From contig BJOX01000284.1 in NCBI GenBank assembly GCA_009731375.1, forward strand, positions 51,984 through 115,983: DNA of 64,000 bases. The letters are read 5' to 3'. Every line of letters begins with the position of its first letter. Positions within the stretch are counted from its first letter, which is position 1. Positions 1-64,000 of the stretch are shown here, piece after piece. The position numbers and the translations under genes are program-made. A model generated the notes under the pieces. That model saw nothing but the letters and a program-made list of their open reading frames with translations. It did no database searches and had not been told where the DNA came from. This stretch comes from Paulinella micropora. Lineage: Eukaryota; Cercozoa; Imbricatea; Euglyphida.

Positions 1-77
<77 letters not shown>

Positions 78-119
78 TTATCTGTCTATCTATCTATCTA
101 TCTATCTACCTACCTATCC

Positions 120-191
<72 letters not shown>

Positions 192-232
192 GTCTATCTA
201 TCTGTCTATTTATCTACCTACCTACCTATCTA

Positions 233-263
<31 letters not shown>

Positions 264-274
264 ATCTATCTATA

Positions 275-366
<92 letters not shown>

Positions 367-440
367 GATCTATCTATCTGTCTATCTATCTATCNNNNNN
401 NNNNTATATATATATCTGCCTACCTACCTATCTACCTATC

Positions 441-513
<73 letters not shown>

Positions 514-517
514 TCTA

Positions 518-572
<55 letters not shown>

Positions 573-659
573 TTATCTATCTATCTATTTATCTATTTAT
601 CTATCTGTCTATCTATCTGTCTGTCTGTCTGTCTGTCTATCTGTCTATCTGTCTATCTG

Positions 660-698
<39 letters not shown>

Positions 699-719
699 CT
701 CTATCTCTCTATCTCTCTC

Positions 720-791
<72 letters not shown>

Positions 792-847
792 CCTACCTAT
801 CTATCTATCTATATATATATATCTGCCTACCTACCTATCTACCTATC

Positions 848-920
<73 letters not shown>

Positions 921-924
921 TCTA

Positions 925-958
<34 letters not shown>

Positions 959-967
959 CCTATCTAC

Positions 968-1016
<49 letters not shown>

Positions 1017-1114
1017 CATCTATATATCTATCTACCTACCTATCTATCTATCTATCTATCTGTCTATCTATCTATCTATCTATCTACCTATCTACCTATC
1101 TACCTATCTATCTA

Positions 1115-1205
<91 letters not shown>

Positions 1206-1220
1206 TTATCTATCTATCTT
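1..1220. repeat. (TCTA)n microsatellite, intron upstream of the first MTO1 exon in the window
   Basis: The stretch is almost pure TCTA tetranucleotide with TGTC, TACC and TATT variants and a 10-base gap at 395-404. A stretch near 390-520 is repeated near 790-930 (a TATATATA run, then CTGCC and TACC units, then TCTA), so part of the array was duplicated as a block. I see no exon-like island here. It is intron of the MTO1 gene because coding sequence resumes at 2172 in mid-gene. Confidence 0.9.
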
Positions 1221-1928
1221 TGGCCCCGCCTGGTACTAGGGAGATTTGGTATCGCCTGTATCAGTCCCTTCCGTGGAAACATCACGGCTTAGCTGGGCAT
1301 CGGGTTAATACTTTACCCGCAGACCTCCTTGGTTGTCGAAATCAGAAGCTCCTTTTTTCTGACATTAGTCGATATCTCATCAGTTGATCTCATCACTTAC
1401 TCCACGGAGTGAACCAAGGCCACTTGAGGTGTCACTGACCCTCCCTTGGGCTTGGTTTTTTGAAATGGGTGCCATCTGTCGACAGACAGAGAATTAGGGG
1501 ATGGTGTGGGTGTGCTGGGCCCGTGGTGGGGTGCCATATGTGTGCCCAGCCATACGCCTTTGAGTGAAATGCCGAAATAGCGACGGGAAGCACAATCCTG
1601 TTCCCTCAGGGTGCCCTTTCTCGCTTGTTGAGCCCGGAATAAAACCCACAGTGCTCTGTCGGTTTATACTAGACTGTCGAACAGTCTCGAAACTCCATCT
1701 GCTTACTGGGCCCTCTGTAATGGAGGTGGGAGCTCGTTCTGCAAGGGGCGCTTTATGGAACGAGCCCTGGCCCCGCCTGGTACTAGGGAGCTTTGGTATT
1801 GCCTGTATCAGTCCCTTCCGTGCAAACATCACGGCTTAGCTGGGCATCGGGTTAATACTTTACCCACAGACTTCCTTGGTTGACGAAATCAGAAGCTCCT
1901 TTTTTCTGACATTAGTCGATATCTCATC
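1221..1928 (+). mobile_element. Family B repeat, 5'-truncated tandem dimer (copy 1)
   Basis: The sequence starting TGGCCCCGCC at 1221 recurs at 1768, so this is a head-to-tail tandem with a monomer of about 547 bp. It ends in GATATCTCATC and runs straight into (TATC)n. Five other copies in the window end at the same 3' point, while their 5' ends differ, as expected for retroposed elements with a fixed 3' end. No convincing long ORF is present; small ORFs are not conserved as proteins. It could also be a dispersed satellite monomer. No family name is recognised. Confidence 0.75.
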
Positions 1929-1970
1929 TATCTATCTATCTACCTATCTACCTATCTACCTACCTACCTG

Positions 1971-2023
<53 letters not shown>

Positions 2024-2055
2024 GTATCTATCTATCTATTTATCTACCTACCTAC

Positions 2056-2159
<104 letters not shown>

Positions 2160-2171
2160 ATATGTATGCAG

Positions 2172-47042
<44,871 letters not shown>

Positions 47043-47047
47043 CGACA

Positions 47048-47215
47048 AGTGAAGAATTTCGGCCACCTCAAATTTCAGCAAAAAAAAAAATAAAACGTAT
47101 CTTGCGGTGAAAATACTTGGGAAGAATTCCTGCCACCCAAAGTTTTGTGCAACAACAACGTATTCTGCGGTGACAAACCACTGGCCGAAATATTTCCTGG
47201 CCGAAATTTTTCACT
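47048..47215. mobile_element. MITE family M1, copy 2
   Basis: 168 bp with inverted ends AGTGAAGAATTTCGGCCA and TGGCCGAAATTTTTCACT. It is inserted immediately after the MTO1 stop codon and contains an AATAAAA (near 47090), so it may supply the poly(A) signal of MTO1. That role is inference. Confidence 0.78.
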
Positions 47216-47226
47216 AGACCTTAATC

Positions 47227-47466
47227 ATGGCAGGATCCACCAAGAAAGCACGTAAACACGTAACACACGGTTATTCGACTATATCTTTTCTCTCTCGCGC
47301 GCCACGGAAATCATTTATGGCACCTTTTCAAACTATGCACACACAGACAGATGAATGCGGATGTGGCCGATACTACATGGATACGGCCGAAAACATGGGT
47401 TTCGTTTGGGAAACCCCCCCCCCCCCTTCCCATCATCCCCCCGCACCCGAAACACGAATTTGGTGA
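47227..47466 (+). CDS. Small ORF of unknown status, 79 aa
   Basis: MAGSTKKARKHVTHGYSTIS and onward, ending near a C run, with a CGCGRYYMD stretch. I do not recognise it. The region around AAGAAAGCACGTAAACACG and CACTAGACCT resembles the end of MTO1 exon XX (AGGAAGCACGTAGT, CTAGACCT). It may be an old duplicate of the gene's tail that the MITE now separates. Probably not a real gene. Confidence 0.2.
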   Translation: MAGSTKKARKHVTHGYSTISFLSRAPRKSFMAPFQTMHTQTDECGCGRYYMDTAENMGFVWETPPPPSHHPPAPETRIW

Positions 47467-47499
47467 TGATGTAGAACATTCAAAAGGCACGCAGGCACA

Positions 47500-48265
47500 A
47501 GAGAAGGCTGGCGGAGAGCTTGAGTAGACAGCTAGCCTGTGCATTGGGGCAGCTTTCTCTTGGGTAGACAGCTATCCTGTGCATTGGGACAGCTTTCTCT
47601 TGAGTAGACAGCTAGCCTGTGCATGGGGACAGCTTTCTCTGGAGTAGACAGGCTATCCTGTGCATGGGCAGCTTTCTCTTGAGTAGACAGCTATATCCTG
47701 TGCATTGGGGCAGCTTTCTTTTGAGTAGACAACTAGCCTGTGCATTGGGGCAGCTTTCTCTTGAGTAGACAGCTATCGTGTCCATGTGGGGGCAGCTTTC
47801 TCTTGAGTAGACAGCTAGCCTGTGCATTGGGACAGCTTTCTCTTGAGTAGACAGCTATATCCTGTGCATTGCGACAGCTTTCTCTTGAGTAGACAGGCTA
47901 TCCTGTGCATAGGCAGCTTTCTCTTGAGTAGACAGCTATATCCTGTGCATTGGGACAGCTTTCTCTTGAGTAGACAACTAGCCTGTGCATTGGGGCAGCT
48001 TTCTCTTGAGTAGACAGCTATCGTGTCTAAGTGGGGGCAGCTTTCTCTTGAGTAGACAGCTATGCTATCATGTGCATGGGACAGCTTTCTCTTGGGTAGA
48101 CAGCTAGCCTGTGCATTTGGGCAGCTTTCTCTTGAGTAAACAGCTATCCTGTGCATTAGGGCAGCTTTCTCTTTAGTAGGCAGCTAGCCTGTGCATTTGG
48201 ACAGCTTTCTCTTGAGTAGACAGGCTATCCTGTGCATTATAACAGCTTTCTCTTGAGTAGACAGG
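47500..48265. repeat. Minisatellite, unit about 41 bp, about 18 copies
   Basis: The unit contains AGCTTTCTCTTGAGTAGACAG and CTATCCTGTGCATTGGG with variable spacers (38-44 bp). It is unlike the exon-echo arrays, since no exon nearby contains it. Confidence 0.93.
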
Positions 48266-49249
48266 GTGAGCAGGTGAACTACCAGTAAATAGTGGAGAGG
48301 TCACTTCGTTTATTTACGTAATTTCGAACTCTTTGCAGGCTTGGATGCAACTTACGATCAAGTGTAGAACGTAGATTGTGAGGTCTCCCGTTCTCAAACT
48401 GATAGTGTCTTTTTGTTTCAAGTTAACAGTCATAAAACGGCTAGTGTTGGGTTGGTGAACTCGAAAACCAAACTGATTTGGGAAGGCTAGGCGAGAATGA
48501 CTGGGACAGATGTAAAAAGCAGTCAAACATTGTTTTTCCTTTCCTTGTCCACAAATTTACCGCAACGCGTGTTTCACTGGAAATCGGAGGGAAAGGTACT
48601 TCTGAGTGGGAAAAAGGCAATGGTGAATATTTTCTAAAAAGATCTTTGACTTAATCGTTTGAAATCATTTCTGAACGGAATCGAAAACTAGTTAGTGAAG
48701 TCGAAACGTCGTGCAGAGGAGAATCTAATGAACCTGTCAAAAAAGAGTGAATTATCAACGGTAAAGGTTTTGACCGGTCGTTAAGGTGCTCAGTCTGATA
48801 CATCAAGAGGGGGGGGGGGGGGGTNNNNNNNNNNNNNNNNNNNNNNNNNNNNNNNNNNNNNNNNNNNNNNNNNNNNNNNNNNNNNNNNNNNNNNNNNNNN
48901 NNNNNNNNNNNNNNNNNNNNNNNNNNNNNNNNNNNNNNNNNNNAGGGGGGGGGGGGGTGTAGAGCGAACTTCAAAATTTAAATTTAATAATTAAATCTGA
49001 AGTCAAATTCGAATTTCGCATATTTTCCGAAATCCAAATCATTCAGAGTAATGCCTACAGTTACATTTCTATATGATCCAACAAGGAAGAGAAGCCATCA
49101 ACGTCGAGACAAACCTCGACAGCCTCCATATTGAGGGCCTACCGCTCACATTTACCTCTCTACTCCTAATCAACTGGGGTTATCGGCGCCCGATAAACCG
49201 GGGAGTGGGGATTGTAGGCGCAGGTAGGTAAGTATGTGCTACTTTAATA

Positions 49250-49530
49250 TACACAGTATGATGTGTCAACTCAGACACAATAAGAGGCCCTTAATATTAT
49301 TAACCCTCTTAACCGGGCAACGATAATATTACTAGAAGTGGCCGTTACACTTTTTAGACCGGAATATATTATCGTTAGGCCGGACAACGGGAGTTGGCTG
49401 GTGTCTGCCTTGGTTGTTTTTGGCTCCGCCAGTCTCGCACATTTTCCACCATCTTTGATCCTTACTTATATAAGCCAAGAAGATGGAGAGGCATCAATAA
49501 AATATATTCTTTTATAACCGAACCGGTAAA
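49250..49530 (+). mobile_element. LTR-like stretch, possible solo LTR
   Basis: It has a TATATAAGCC box near 49467 and CAATAAAATATATTC near 49495, in the order and spacing typical of an LTR promoter and poly(A) signal. No second LTR, primer-binding site or internal ORF is seen. The boundaries are uncertain. Confidence 0.3.
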
Positions 49531-49951
49531 AGTGACAAAAAGCAACACACACACAAAATGAAGTAGTGTACTGTTTATAAAAATATTGTTTAATGTAATA
49601 CTTGCCACTGGCACTCATAGAGCTAAGTGGGAACTTGAGCATGAGAGATAAAATGGAATAGGTAGTAGTTGTCAGACGGTTTTATTGATAATAACTTTAA
49701 GTTCAGGTATTGTTTTACGCAAGCACTGTTTCAACTTGATATCAATAAAATACTTGCCACCCGTAACGCTGAGTGGGAAGCAGAAGAGATAAAATGGAAA
49801 ACGTATCAAGAGATACAACAAAAGAAAACATGAAAGTGTAAAAAAAAAAGGCAGTCACGTTGGAACAAATTTCTTTCACGAAATGGTGCGAATTTGATTC
49901 GCGTGTGGTTACATTTTTTTTTTGTTGTTTTGTTTTGTTTCTAGTGGTGTC

Positions 49952-49957
49952 TTTATT
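49952..49957 (-). terminator. Poly(A) signal of histone H2A
   Basis: AATAAA on the minus strand, 22 bases after the H2A stop codon. No canonical histone stem-loop lies between, so this H2A mRNA is probably polyadenylated. Confidence 0.6.
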
Positions 49958-49979
49958 TCCCTCAGTCTGATGGATGGCA

Positions 49980-50471
49980 TTAAGCCTCAGCCGGTGCTTC
50001 CGCGGCGGCTTTCTCTTTCTTGCCTGATTTCTTGGCTGCCTTCGCCTTCTTGGCCTTCTTGGGCTTGGGGGTCGCACCCTCCTTGACGGGCTTCTTCTTG
50101 GGAAGGAGCACGGAGTGAATGTTGGGCAACACACCTCCGGAGGCGATGGTCACATCACCCAAAAGGATGTTCAGCTCTTCGTCATTCCGCACAGCCAACT
50201 GCATGTGCCTAGGAGAAATGCGAGTGCGCTTGTTGTCACGAGCAGCGTTGCCAGCCAACTCCAAGATTTCCGCAGTAAGATATTCGAGAACCGCGGCCAA
50301 GTAGACAGGAGCTCCACCTCCGAGTCGGGCAGAGTAGCGACCCTTTCGAAGAAATCGAGCAACACGCCCAACAGGAAACTGGAGGCCAGCCCGACTGGAA
50401 CGGGACACCTGTTTTCCCCCTCCGGCCTTGCCCTTACCACGGCCACCTTTGCCTTTGCCAGATGTGGACAT
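49980..50471 (-). CDS. H2A: Histone H2A, 163 aa
   Basis: Core nucleosome protein pairing with H2B. The N-tail is [20 protein letters not shown]. The histone fold follows with [46 protein letters not shown] and the acidic-patch stretch [10 protein letters not shown]. The docking segment ends [12 protein letters not shown] near residue 126. A 37-residue Lys/Ala/Pro-rich tail follows, longer than in typical animal H2A (about 130 aa). It ends without the SQ(E/D) motif of H2A.X. There are no introns and no echo copies, unlike the flanking genes. It is transcribed away from H2B. The start ATG at 50471 gives the standard N-terminus. Confidence 0.98.
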   Translation of the reverse strand: MSTSGKGKGGRGKGKAGGGKQVSRSSRAGLQFPVGRVARFLRKGRYSARLGGGAPVYLAAVLEYLTAEILELAGNAARDNKRTRISPRHMQLAVRNDEELNILLGDVTIASGGVLPNIHSVLLPKKKPVKEGATPKPKKAKKAKAAKKSGKKEKAAAEAPAEA

Positions 50472-50792
50472 TTTCTTGACTTGGCTGTTGTTTGAAAGGA
50501 CTGTCTATTCTGATGGTGGCAGAGCAGACATGTTCCCAACTTTTCATGTGCCTGCTTTTCGTTTGTCCTGATTAATTGATTCATTTTCCTTCCGTATCAT
50601 CGACAGGGCCGAAAGGGAGAGTCTAATTTTTCTTCCGTATCATTTCGTATCGGCTGTATCATAACGAATCATTGCCAAAAAAAATGAAAAAGAGAGAAGC
50701 CAGGGCTATCGCCAACGTGTATTTCAAATAGATCATGACACGTCTACACAACTCCAGAAACACACACATCAACAAGGCCAGAAGTGTCAGTC
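50472..50792. promoter_or_regulatory. Shared bidirectional H2A-H2B promoter region
   Basis: 321 bp lie between the divergent start codons. It contains a repeated TTCCGTATCAT (50590-50600 and 50633-50643) and a third TTCGTATC just after (50644-50651), good candidates for a paired histone-gene element. No clear TATA or CCAAT box is seen. Divergent H2A-H2B pairs with shared promoters are common in eukaryotes; the element is my inference. Confidence 0.6.
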
Positions 50793-51176
50793 ATGCCTCC
50801 CAAGACAGCCAAGAAGTCGGTTGGTGCCAAGGGGTCCAAAGCCCCTGCCAAGGCTGCCAAGACCACTGGCAAAGGTGGCAAGCGCAAGGGCAAGAGAACG
50901 GAGACCTACTCCACCTACGTCTACAAGGTGCTCAAGCAAGTGCATCCGGACACTGGTATCTCCCGCAAGGCCATGTCCATCATGAACTCCTTCATCAACG
51001 ATGTGTTCGAGCGCATCGCTGGAGAAGCTGGGCGTCTATGTCGCTACAACAAGAAGGCCACTCTCTCTTCCCGAGAGATCCAAACTGCATCTCGTTTGAT
51101 TCTTCCTGGAGAGTTGGCCAAGCATGCCGTGTCCGAGGGAACCAAGGCTGTCACCAAGTTTACCAGCTCCAAGTAA
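50793..51176 (+). CDS. H2B: Histone H2B, 127 aa
   Basis: Core nucleosome protein. [10 protein letters not shown] begins a Lys/Ala-rich tail. The fold reads [53 protein letters not shown] and [20 protein letters not shown], ending TSSK. The lysine in AVTKF is the usual ubiquitination site position. I chose the ATG at 50793 because it gives the family's PPK/PEK-type start; an in-frame GTG nine bases upstream is not needed. Intronless and divergent from H2A. Confidence 0.98.
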   Translation: MPPKTAKKSVGAKGSKAPAKAAKTTGKGGKRKGKRTETYSTYVYKVLKQVHPDTGISRKAMSIMNSFINDVFERIAGEAGRLCRYNKKATLSSREIQTASRLILPGELAKHAVSEGTKAVTKFTSSK

Positions 51177-51360
51177 AGCAAGTATTGATGTCGTACACGC
51201 GGAAATCAGACTCAGTCGCGACAGAACCGATAGAAACAAAGAAAAAAAAATACAACTGCGATAAACATCGCACCTATCCTGCAAAGATGTCTTATTCCCT
51301 TTTCTTTCTCATCCCTTCTAGAATCTTTTTTTTCTCTCTCTCTCTCTCTCTCTTTCTCTT

Positions 51361-51394
<34 letters not shown>

Positions 51395-51397
51395 TCA

Positions 51398-51449
<52 letters not shown>

Positions 51450-51505
51450 CCTCTTTCTCTCTCTCTCTCTCCTCTTTCTCTCCTCTCTCTCTTCTCTCTC
51501 TCTCA

Positions 51506-51536
<31 letters not shown>

Positions 51537-51569
51537 CTCTTTCTCTCTCTTTCTCTTTCTGTGTCTCTC

Positions 51570-51637
<68 letters not shown>

Positions 51638-51773
51638 CGTGGATCACCGATATGTCAGTGAATATCATTCAATACTAATACTTTTTTTCAGGAACCGTCA
51701 GAACCGTGAGGTTTCCAGACTGAGGAACTGTGAGATTATTAGGCCCCCGATGTTTGAATAAAATGCCAAATCA

Positions 51774-51813
<40 letters not shown>
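51177..51813 (+). repeat. H2B downstream region with a (CT)n array and possible distal 3' end
   Basis: No histone stem-loop follows the stop. A CT array runs from about 51330 to 51630. TTTTTTTCAG at about 51692 followed by sequence with AATAAAA near 51757 could be a 3' UTR exon of H2B. This is only a candidate. A poly(C) run and gap end the region. Confidence 0.45.
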
Positions 51814-51849
51814 NNNNNNNNNNNNNNNNNNNNNNNNNNNNNNNNNNNN

Positions 51850-52358
51850 AACCCCCCCCCCCCCCCCCCCCCGCGGGCCCCCCTCTTTTTTTGTGTCTTT
51901 TTCTTTCTTTTTTTAAAAAAAATTATTATTATTAATAATTTATTTATTTTTTTTTCAATTCTCTACTGAACTTTTCGTTGAGCTGTTTTAATAAAATATT
52001 CAGTTTCTATTAGCACTTGTGAACTTTCAAATATTAATAGCTCTTGACGCGGGCCCCCCTCTTTTTTTTTTGTCTTTTTCTTTTTTTTCTTTTTTAAATT
52101 TATTATTATTAATATTTTTTTTCAATTCTCTACTGAACTTTTCGTTGAGCTGTTTTAATAAAATATTCAGTTTCTATTAACACTTGTGAACTTTCAAATA
52201 TTAATAGCTCTTGATGGAGCAGTGTCATTCAGTGTAACTATTAATATTTTTTCCACTGAACGATTTTTAACAATTGAAGAACGCTTGCTTTTCGTTGAGG
52301 TGAAAACGGTCCTGGAAGCATATAAGTAGGCGAACATTAATTTTTTTTTATTAATAGT
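51850..52358. repeat. Tandem duplication of about 175 bp
   Basis: 51873-52047 and 52048-52215 share GCGGGCCCCCCTC, a T-rich stretch, ACTGAACTTTTCGTTGAGC and TATTAATAGCTCTTGA. They differ mainly in homopolymer length. Phrases around GAAGAACGCTTGCTTTTC recur inverted near 52904-52926. Confidence 0.8.
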
Positions 52359-52359
52359 A

Positions 52360-52633
52360 TTGCTGTTGACATTCAAGACAACAAAAAAAATTGATTTTTC
52401 TGTTTTGGTTGGAATTTCAGTTTTGGTTGGAATTTTGATTTTGGGTGAAAATTTGAATTTTTCAAATTAACGGCTATATTCGTCCGCAAAATATCGTAAA
52501 TTTTCGCGAAATGTTACCGTTAAATTTGAAAATTTGAATTTTTGTCACAAAAATGAAAAACTGTCACAAAAATGAAAATCTGACACAAAAATGAAAAACT
52601 AATTTTTGTTGTTGTCTTGAATGTCAACAGCAA
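52360..52633. mobile_element. TA-flanked MITE family M4, copy 1
   Basis: 274 bp flanked by TA on both sides, with perfect inverted ends (TTGCTGTTGACATTCAAGAC and its complement). The AT-rich interior holds repeats of CACAAAAATGAAAA. TA target sites point to a Tc1/mariner-type mobiliser, as inference. Confidence 0.88.
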
Positions 52634-52968
52634 TATTAATATTATTTTTTTTTTTTTTTTTTTTTAAACCGTTGTAAGTGACAACTTTCAGCATTTGATG
52701 CCGGCCGGCATCCAGTAGCACTGGAACATAGACATTATATATTTAATGATTATAATAATAATGAACGCTTGCCGCTTTTCGCTGAAATCTCAGTTGTTCA
52801 CCCTAGCTTTTATTAATATATACTGATTTCCGCTTAACTACTTTTAATATAATAATGATGCCCCGTTCGCCTTCTTACATGCTTCCTTTTCAGCTCTACT
52901 ACGATTTGAAAAGCAAGCGTTCTTCAATTATCATAAGTTCAAAGTCGTTAAGTGGAACTTCAAAAGTA
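52634..52968. other. AT-rich spacer between two M4 MITEs
   Basis: Poly(T), a GCCGGCCGGC palindrome near 52700, and a short inverted match to 52265-52290. No gene is seen. Confidence 0.5.
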
Positions 52969-53242
52969 TTGCTGTTGACATTCAAGACAACAAAAAAAAT
53001 TGATTTTTCTGTTTTGGTTGGAATTTCAGTTTTGGTTGGAATTTTGATTTTGGGTGAAAATTTGAATTTTTCAAATTAACGGCTATATTCGTCCGCAAAA
53101 TATCGTAAATTTTCGCGAAATGTTACCGTTAAATTTGAAAATTTGAATTTTTGTCACAAAAATGAAAAACTGTCACAAAAATGAAAATCTGACACAAAAA
53201 TGAAAAACTAATTTTTGTTGTTGTCTTGAATGTCAACAGCAA
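52969..53242. mobile_element. TA-flanked MITE family M4, copy 2
   Basis: Apparently identical in length (274 bp) and sequence to copy 1 and also flanked by TA. The two lie in the same orientation 335 bp apart, so they are either a recent double insertion or a local duplication. Confidence 0.88.
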
Positions 53243-53654
53243 TAATAGCTGGTAATTATGTCAATGATCATCTGGACCGTGGCAGAGTCTTAGTATTATT
53301 AATAATAATTTTTTTCAAACTGTATATAATACTTGTCGGCAAACACTAAAATTTGTGAGCTTCGTGATCTTAATGTGTTCAAACTCATAATAGCGGCCGG
53401 TTGAAGCGTTATCAAACGTGTTGCGTGACTGACCGGCGACAGGCTTGATCCTCTCAAAAAAACTTGAGACGAGGTTTAGATGCTGAGGTTTCTCGCTTGC
53501 ATTTCCACAGTTGAATAAATAGAGATACTCTGTGAAAACTGAGATTATGTGCCGCATTACATAACCCTAGGCTTTACATGTGAGATATATTTGTGGTATA
53601 AAAAGTTCTCCACTTAATCCCCGCACCCAGGGCCCAATCAGCCCCTCTTGCGCC

Positions 53655-53694
<40 letters not shown>

Positions 53695-54144
53695 NNNNNN
53701 NNNNGATCCAATCCTGGTATCCAAAAGCTGTACCATGGCTCGTCCGAAAGCCTTTGATGAGAGTTTACACGTTGAATCTTTTCATTTTTGTTGTGCGGAT
53801 TCCTCCGGCGATTCACACGCCTTGTTAATAGCGAGCCAAAAGTCATTTGAACGACGATCGCCCATAACATCGTTCATCATGCCTGTATGCACATTCGCAT
53901 ATACTTACAAGTATGAATCTAGTTGCATACATATTACACCATGCATACATGCATACATTCATAAAAATAATGGGTGTGTGGATTTCTCAAATACGTCATA
54001 CATCAATTCATGACCAAGGATCACGTAGCTGATAGCAAATTGATGAATTCGAAAAGGCCATGGGATTGAGAAACATATACTCACAAGCACACTTCATAAC
54101 TGGTGGCATAGCTAAAGGCAGATCACACACACACACACAAACAT
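53243..54144. other. Region between M4 MITEs and the beta-lactamase-like gene
   Basis: Unique sequence, a 40-base poly(C) run and a 10-base gap. A + strand ORF from 53734 (MARPKAFDES...) is open for about 60 codons but unrecognised. On the minus strand, about 54003-54036 (SYVILGHEL-like in another frame) and 54075-54115 are degraded copies of the beta-lactamase-like last exon. This shows the echo pattern there too. Confidence 0.45.
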
Positions 54145-63915
<9,771 letters not shown>

Positions 63916-63998
<83 letters not shown>

Positions 63999-64000
63999 AG
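63916..64000. repeat. (TA)n and (GT)n
   Basis: Dinucleotide array at the right edge, intron of the beta-lactamase-like gene. Confidence 0.95.

Larger units (their letters stand above)
48266..49979. other. Non-coding region between the minisatellite and histone H2A, with a gap
   Basis: Mostly unique AT-rich sequence with a G-run-bounded gap (48825-48943). A phrase near 49600-49660 (ATACTTGCCAC, GAGATAAAATGGAA) recurs near 49747-49800, a diverged duplication downstream of H2A. No exon is recognised. Confidence 0.5.

Noticed and set aside
1221-1928. LTR-type element, because a similar segment occurs at both ends
   Set aside because: Other copies show a continuous 547-bp tandem period with variable 5' ends, which fits a truncated tandem dimer and not paired LTRs.
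47227-47466. Independent small gene after MTO1
   Set aside because: No recognisable domain, overlaps a poly(C) run, and part of it resembles the MTO1 last exon. Kept only as a low-confidence ORF.
49980-51330. Histone mRNA stem-loop terminators
   Set aside because: No GGYYYTTYTNARRRCC-like hairpin follows either stop codon. H2A instead has a nearby AATAAA.

Overview
This is nuclear DNA of a eukaryote. It has spliced genes with GT-AG introns, non-LTR retrotransposons, miniature inverted-repeat elements, a tRNA-derived SINE and replication-type core histones. More than half of the window is simple-sequence DNA. I cannot name the species; a protist or alga with a repeat-swollen genome fits, but no marker here decides it.

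The main content is two split genes hidden inside the microsatellites. On the + strand, 20 short exons between 2172 and 47042 join without any frame conflict into the C-terminal three quarters of MTO1 (bacterial MnmG/GidA), the FAD enzyme that modifies the wobble uridine of mitochondrial tRNAs. Only 1475 bases are coding, spread over about 44.9 kb. The 5' exons with the FAD-binding Rossmann motif lie off the left edge. On the - strand, six exons between 63915 and 54145 join in frame into the C-terminal part of a serine beta-lactamase-family hydrolase (LACTB/EstB-like) whose 5' exons lie off the right edge. Between them sit an intronless histone H2A gene (-) and a histone H2B gene (+), divergent from a 321-bp shared promoter region.

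Nearly every exon of the two split genes is accompanied by partial 'echo' copies of itself. These are short pieces of exon edge plus splice site, repeated 1 to about 15 times and separated by the intron's own microsatellite. Acceptor-side echoes lie upstream of the exon and donor-side echoes lie downstream. Where the working exon differs from its echoes, the differences are mostly synonymous. This suggests that the echoes are duplicated exon borders, while the real exon has kept evolving under selection.

Layout: 1-2171 is a TCTA intron with a 547-bp repeat element. 2418-7698 is a full-length LINE with an intact 1570-codon ORF, antisense inside an MTO1 intron. 8656-47042 holds the remaining MTO1 exons with their introns (TCTA, AAAT, ATGT, CATA, CTA, GATAT, ATTC and AATT motifs), two copies of a nuclease-coding retroelement tail, several copies of the 547-bp element and MITEs. 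47048-49700 holds a MITE, a 41-bp minisatellite and an LTR-like stretch. 49980-51176 holds the histones. 51320-53570 is a nest of duplications and TA-flanked MITEs. 54145-64000 is the beta-lactamase-like gene with CAA/GAA/GA/TA introns, a SINE and further element copies.

Unread gaps (N) lie at 395-404, 8766-9030, 31352-32302, 35757-35771, 38365-38374, 48825-48943, 51814-51849, 53695-53704, 54362-55155, 58209-58218, 58627-59122 and 61578-61725. Many of them abut C, G, A or GA runs.
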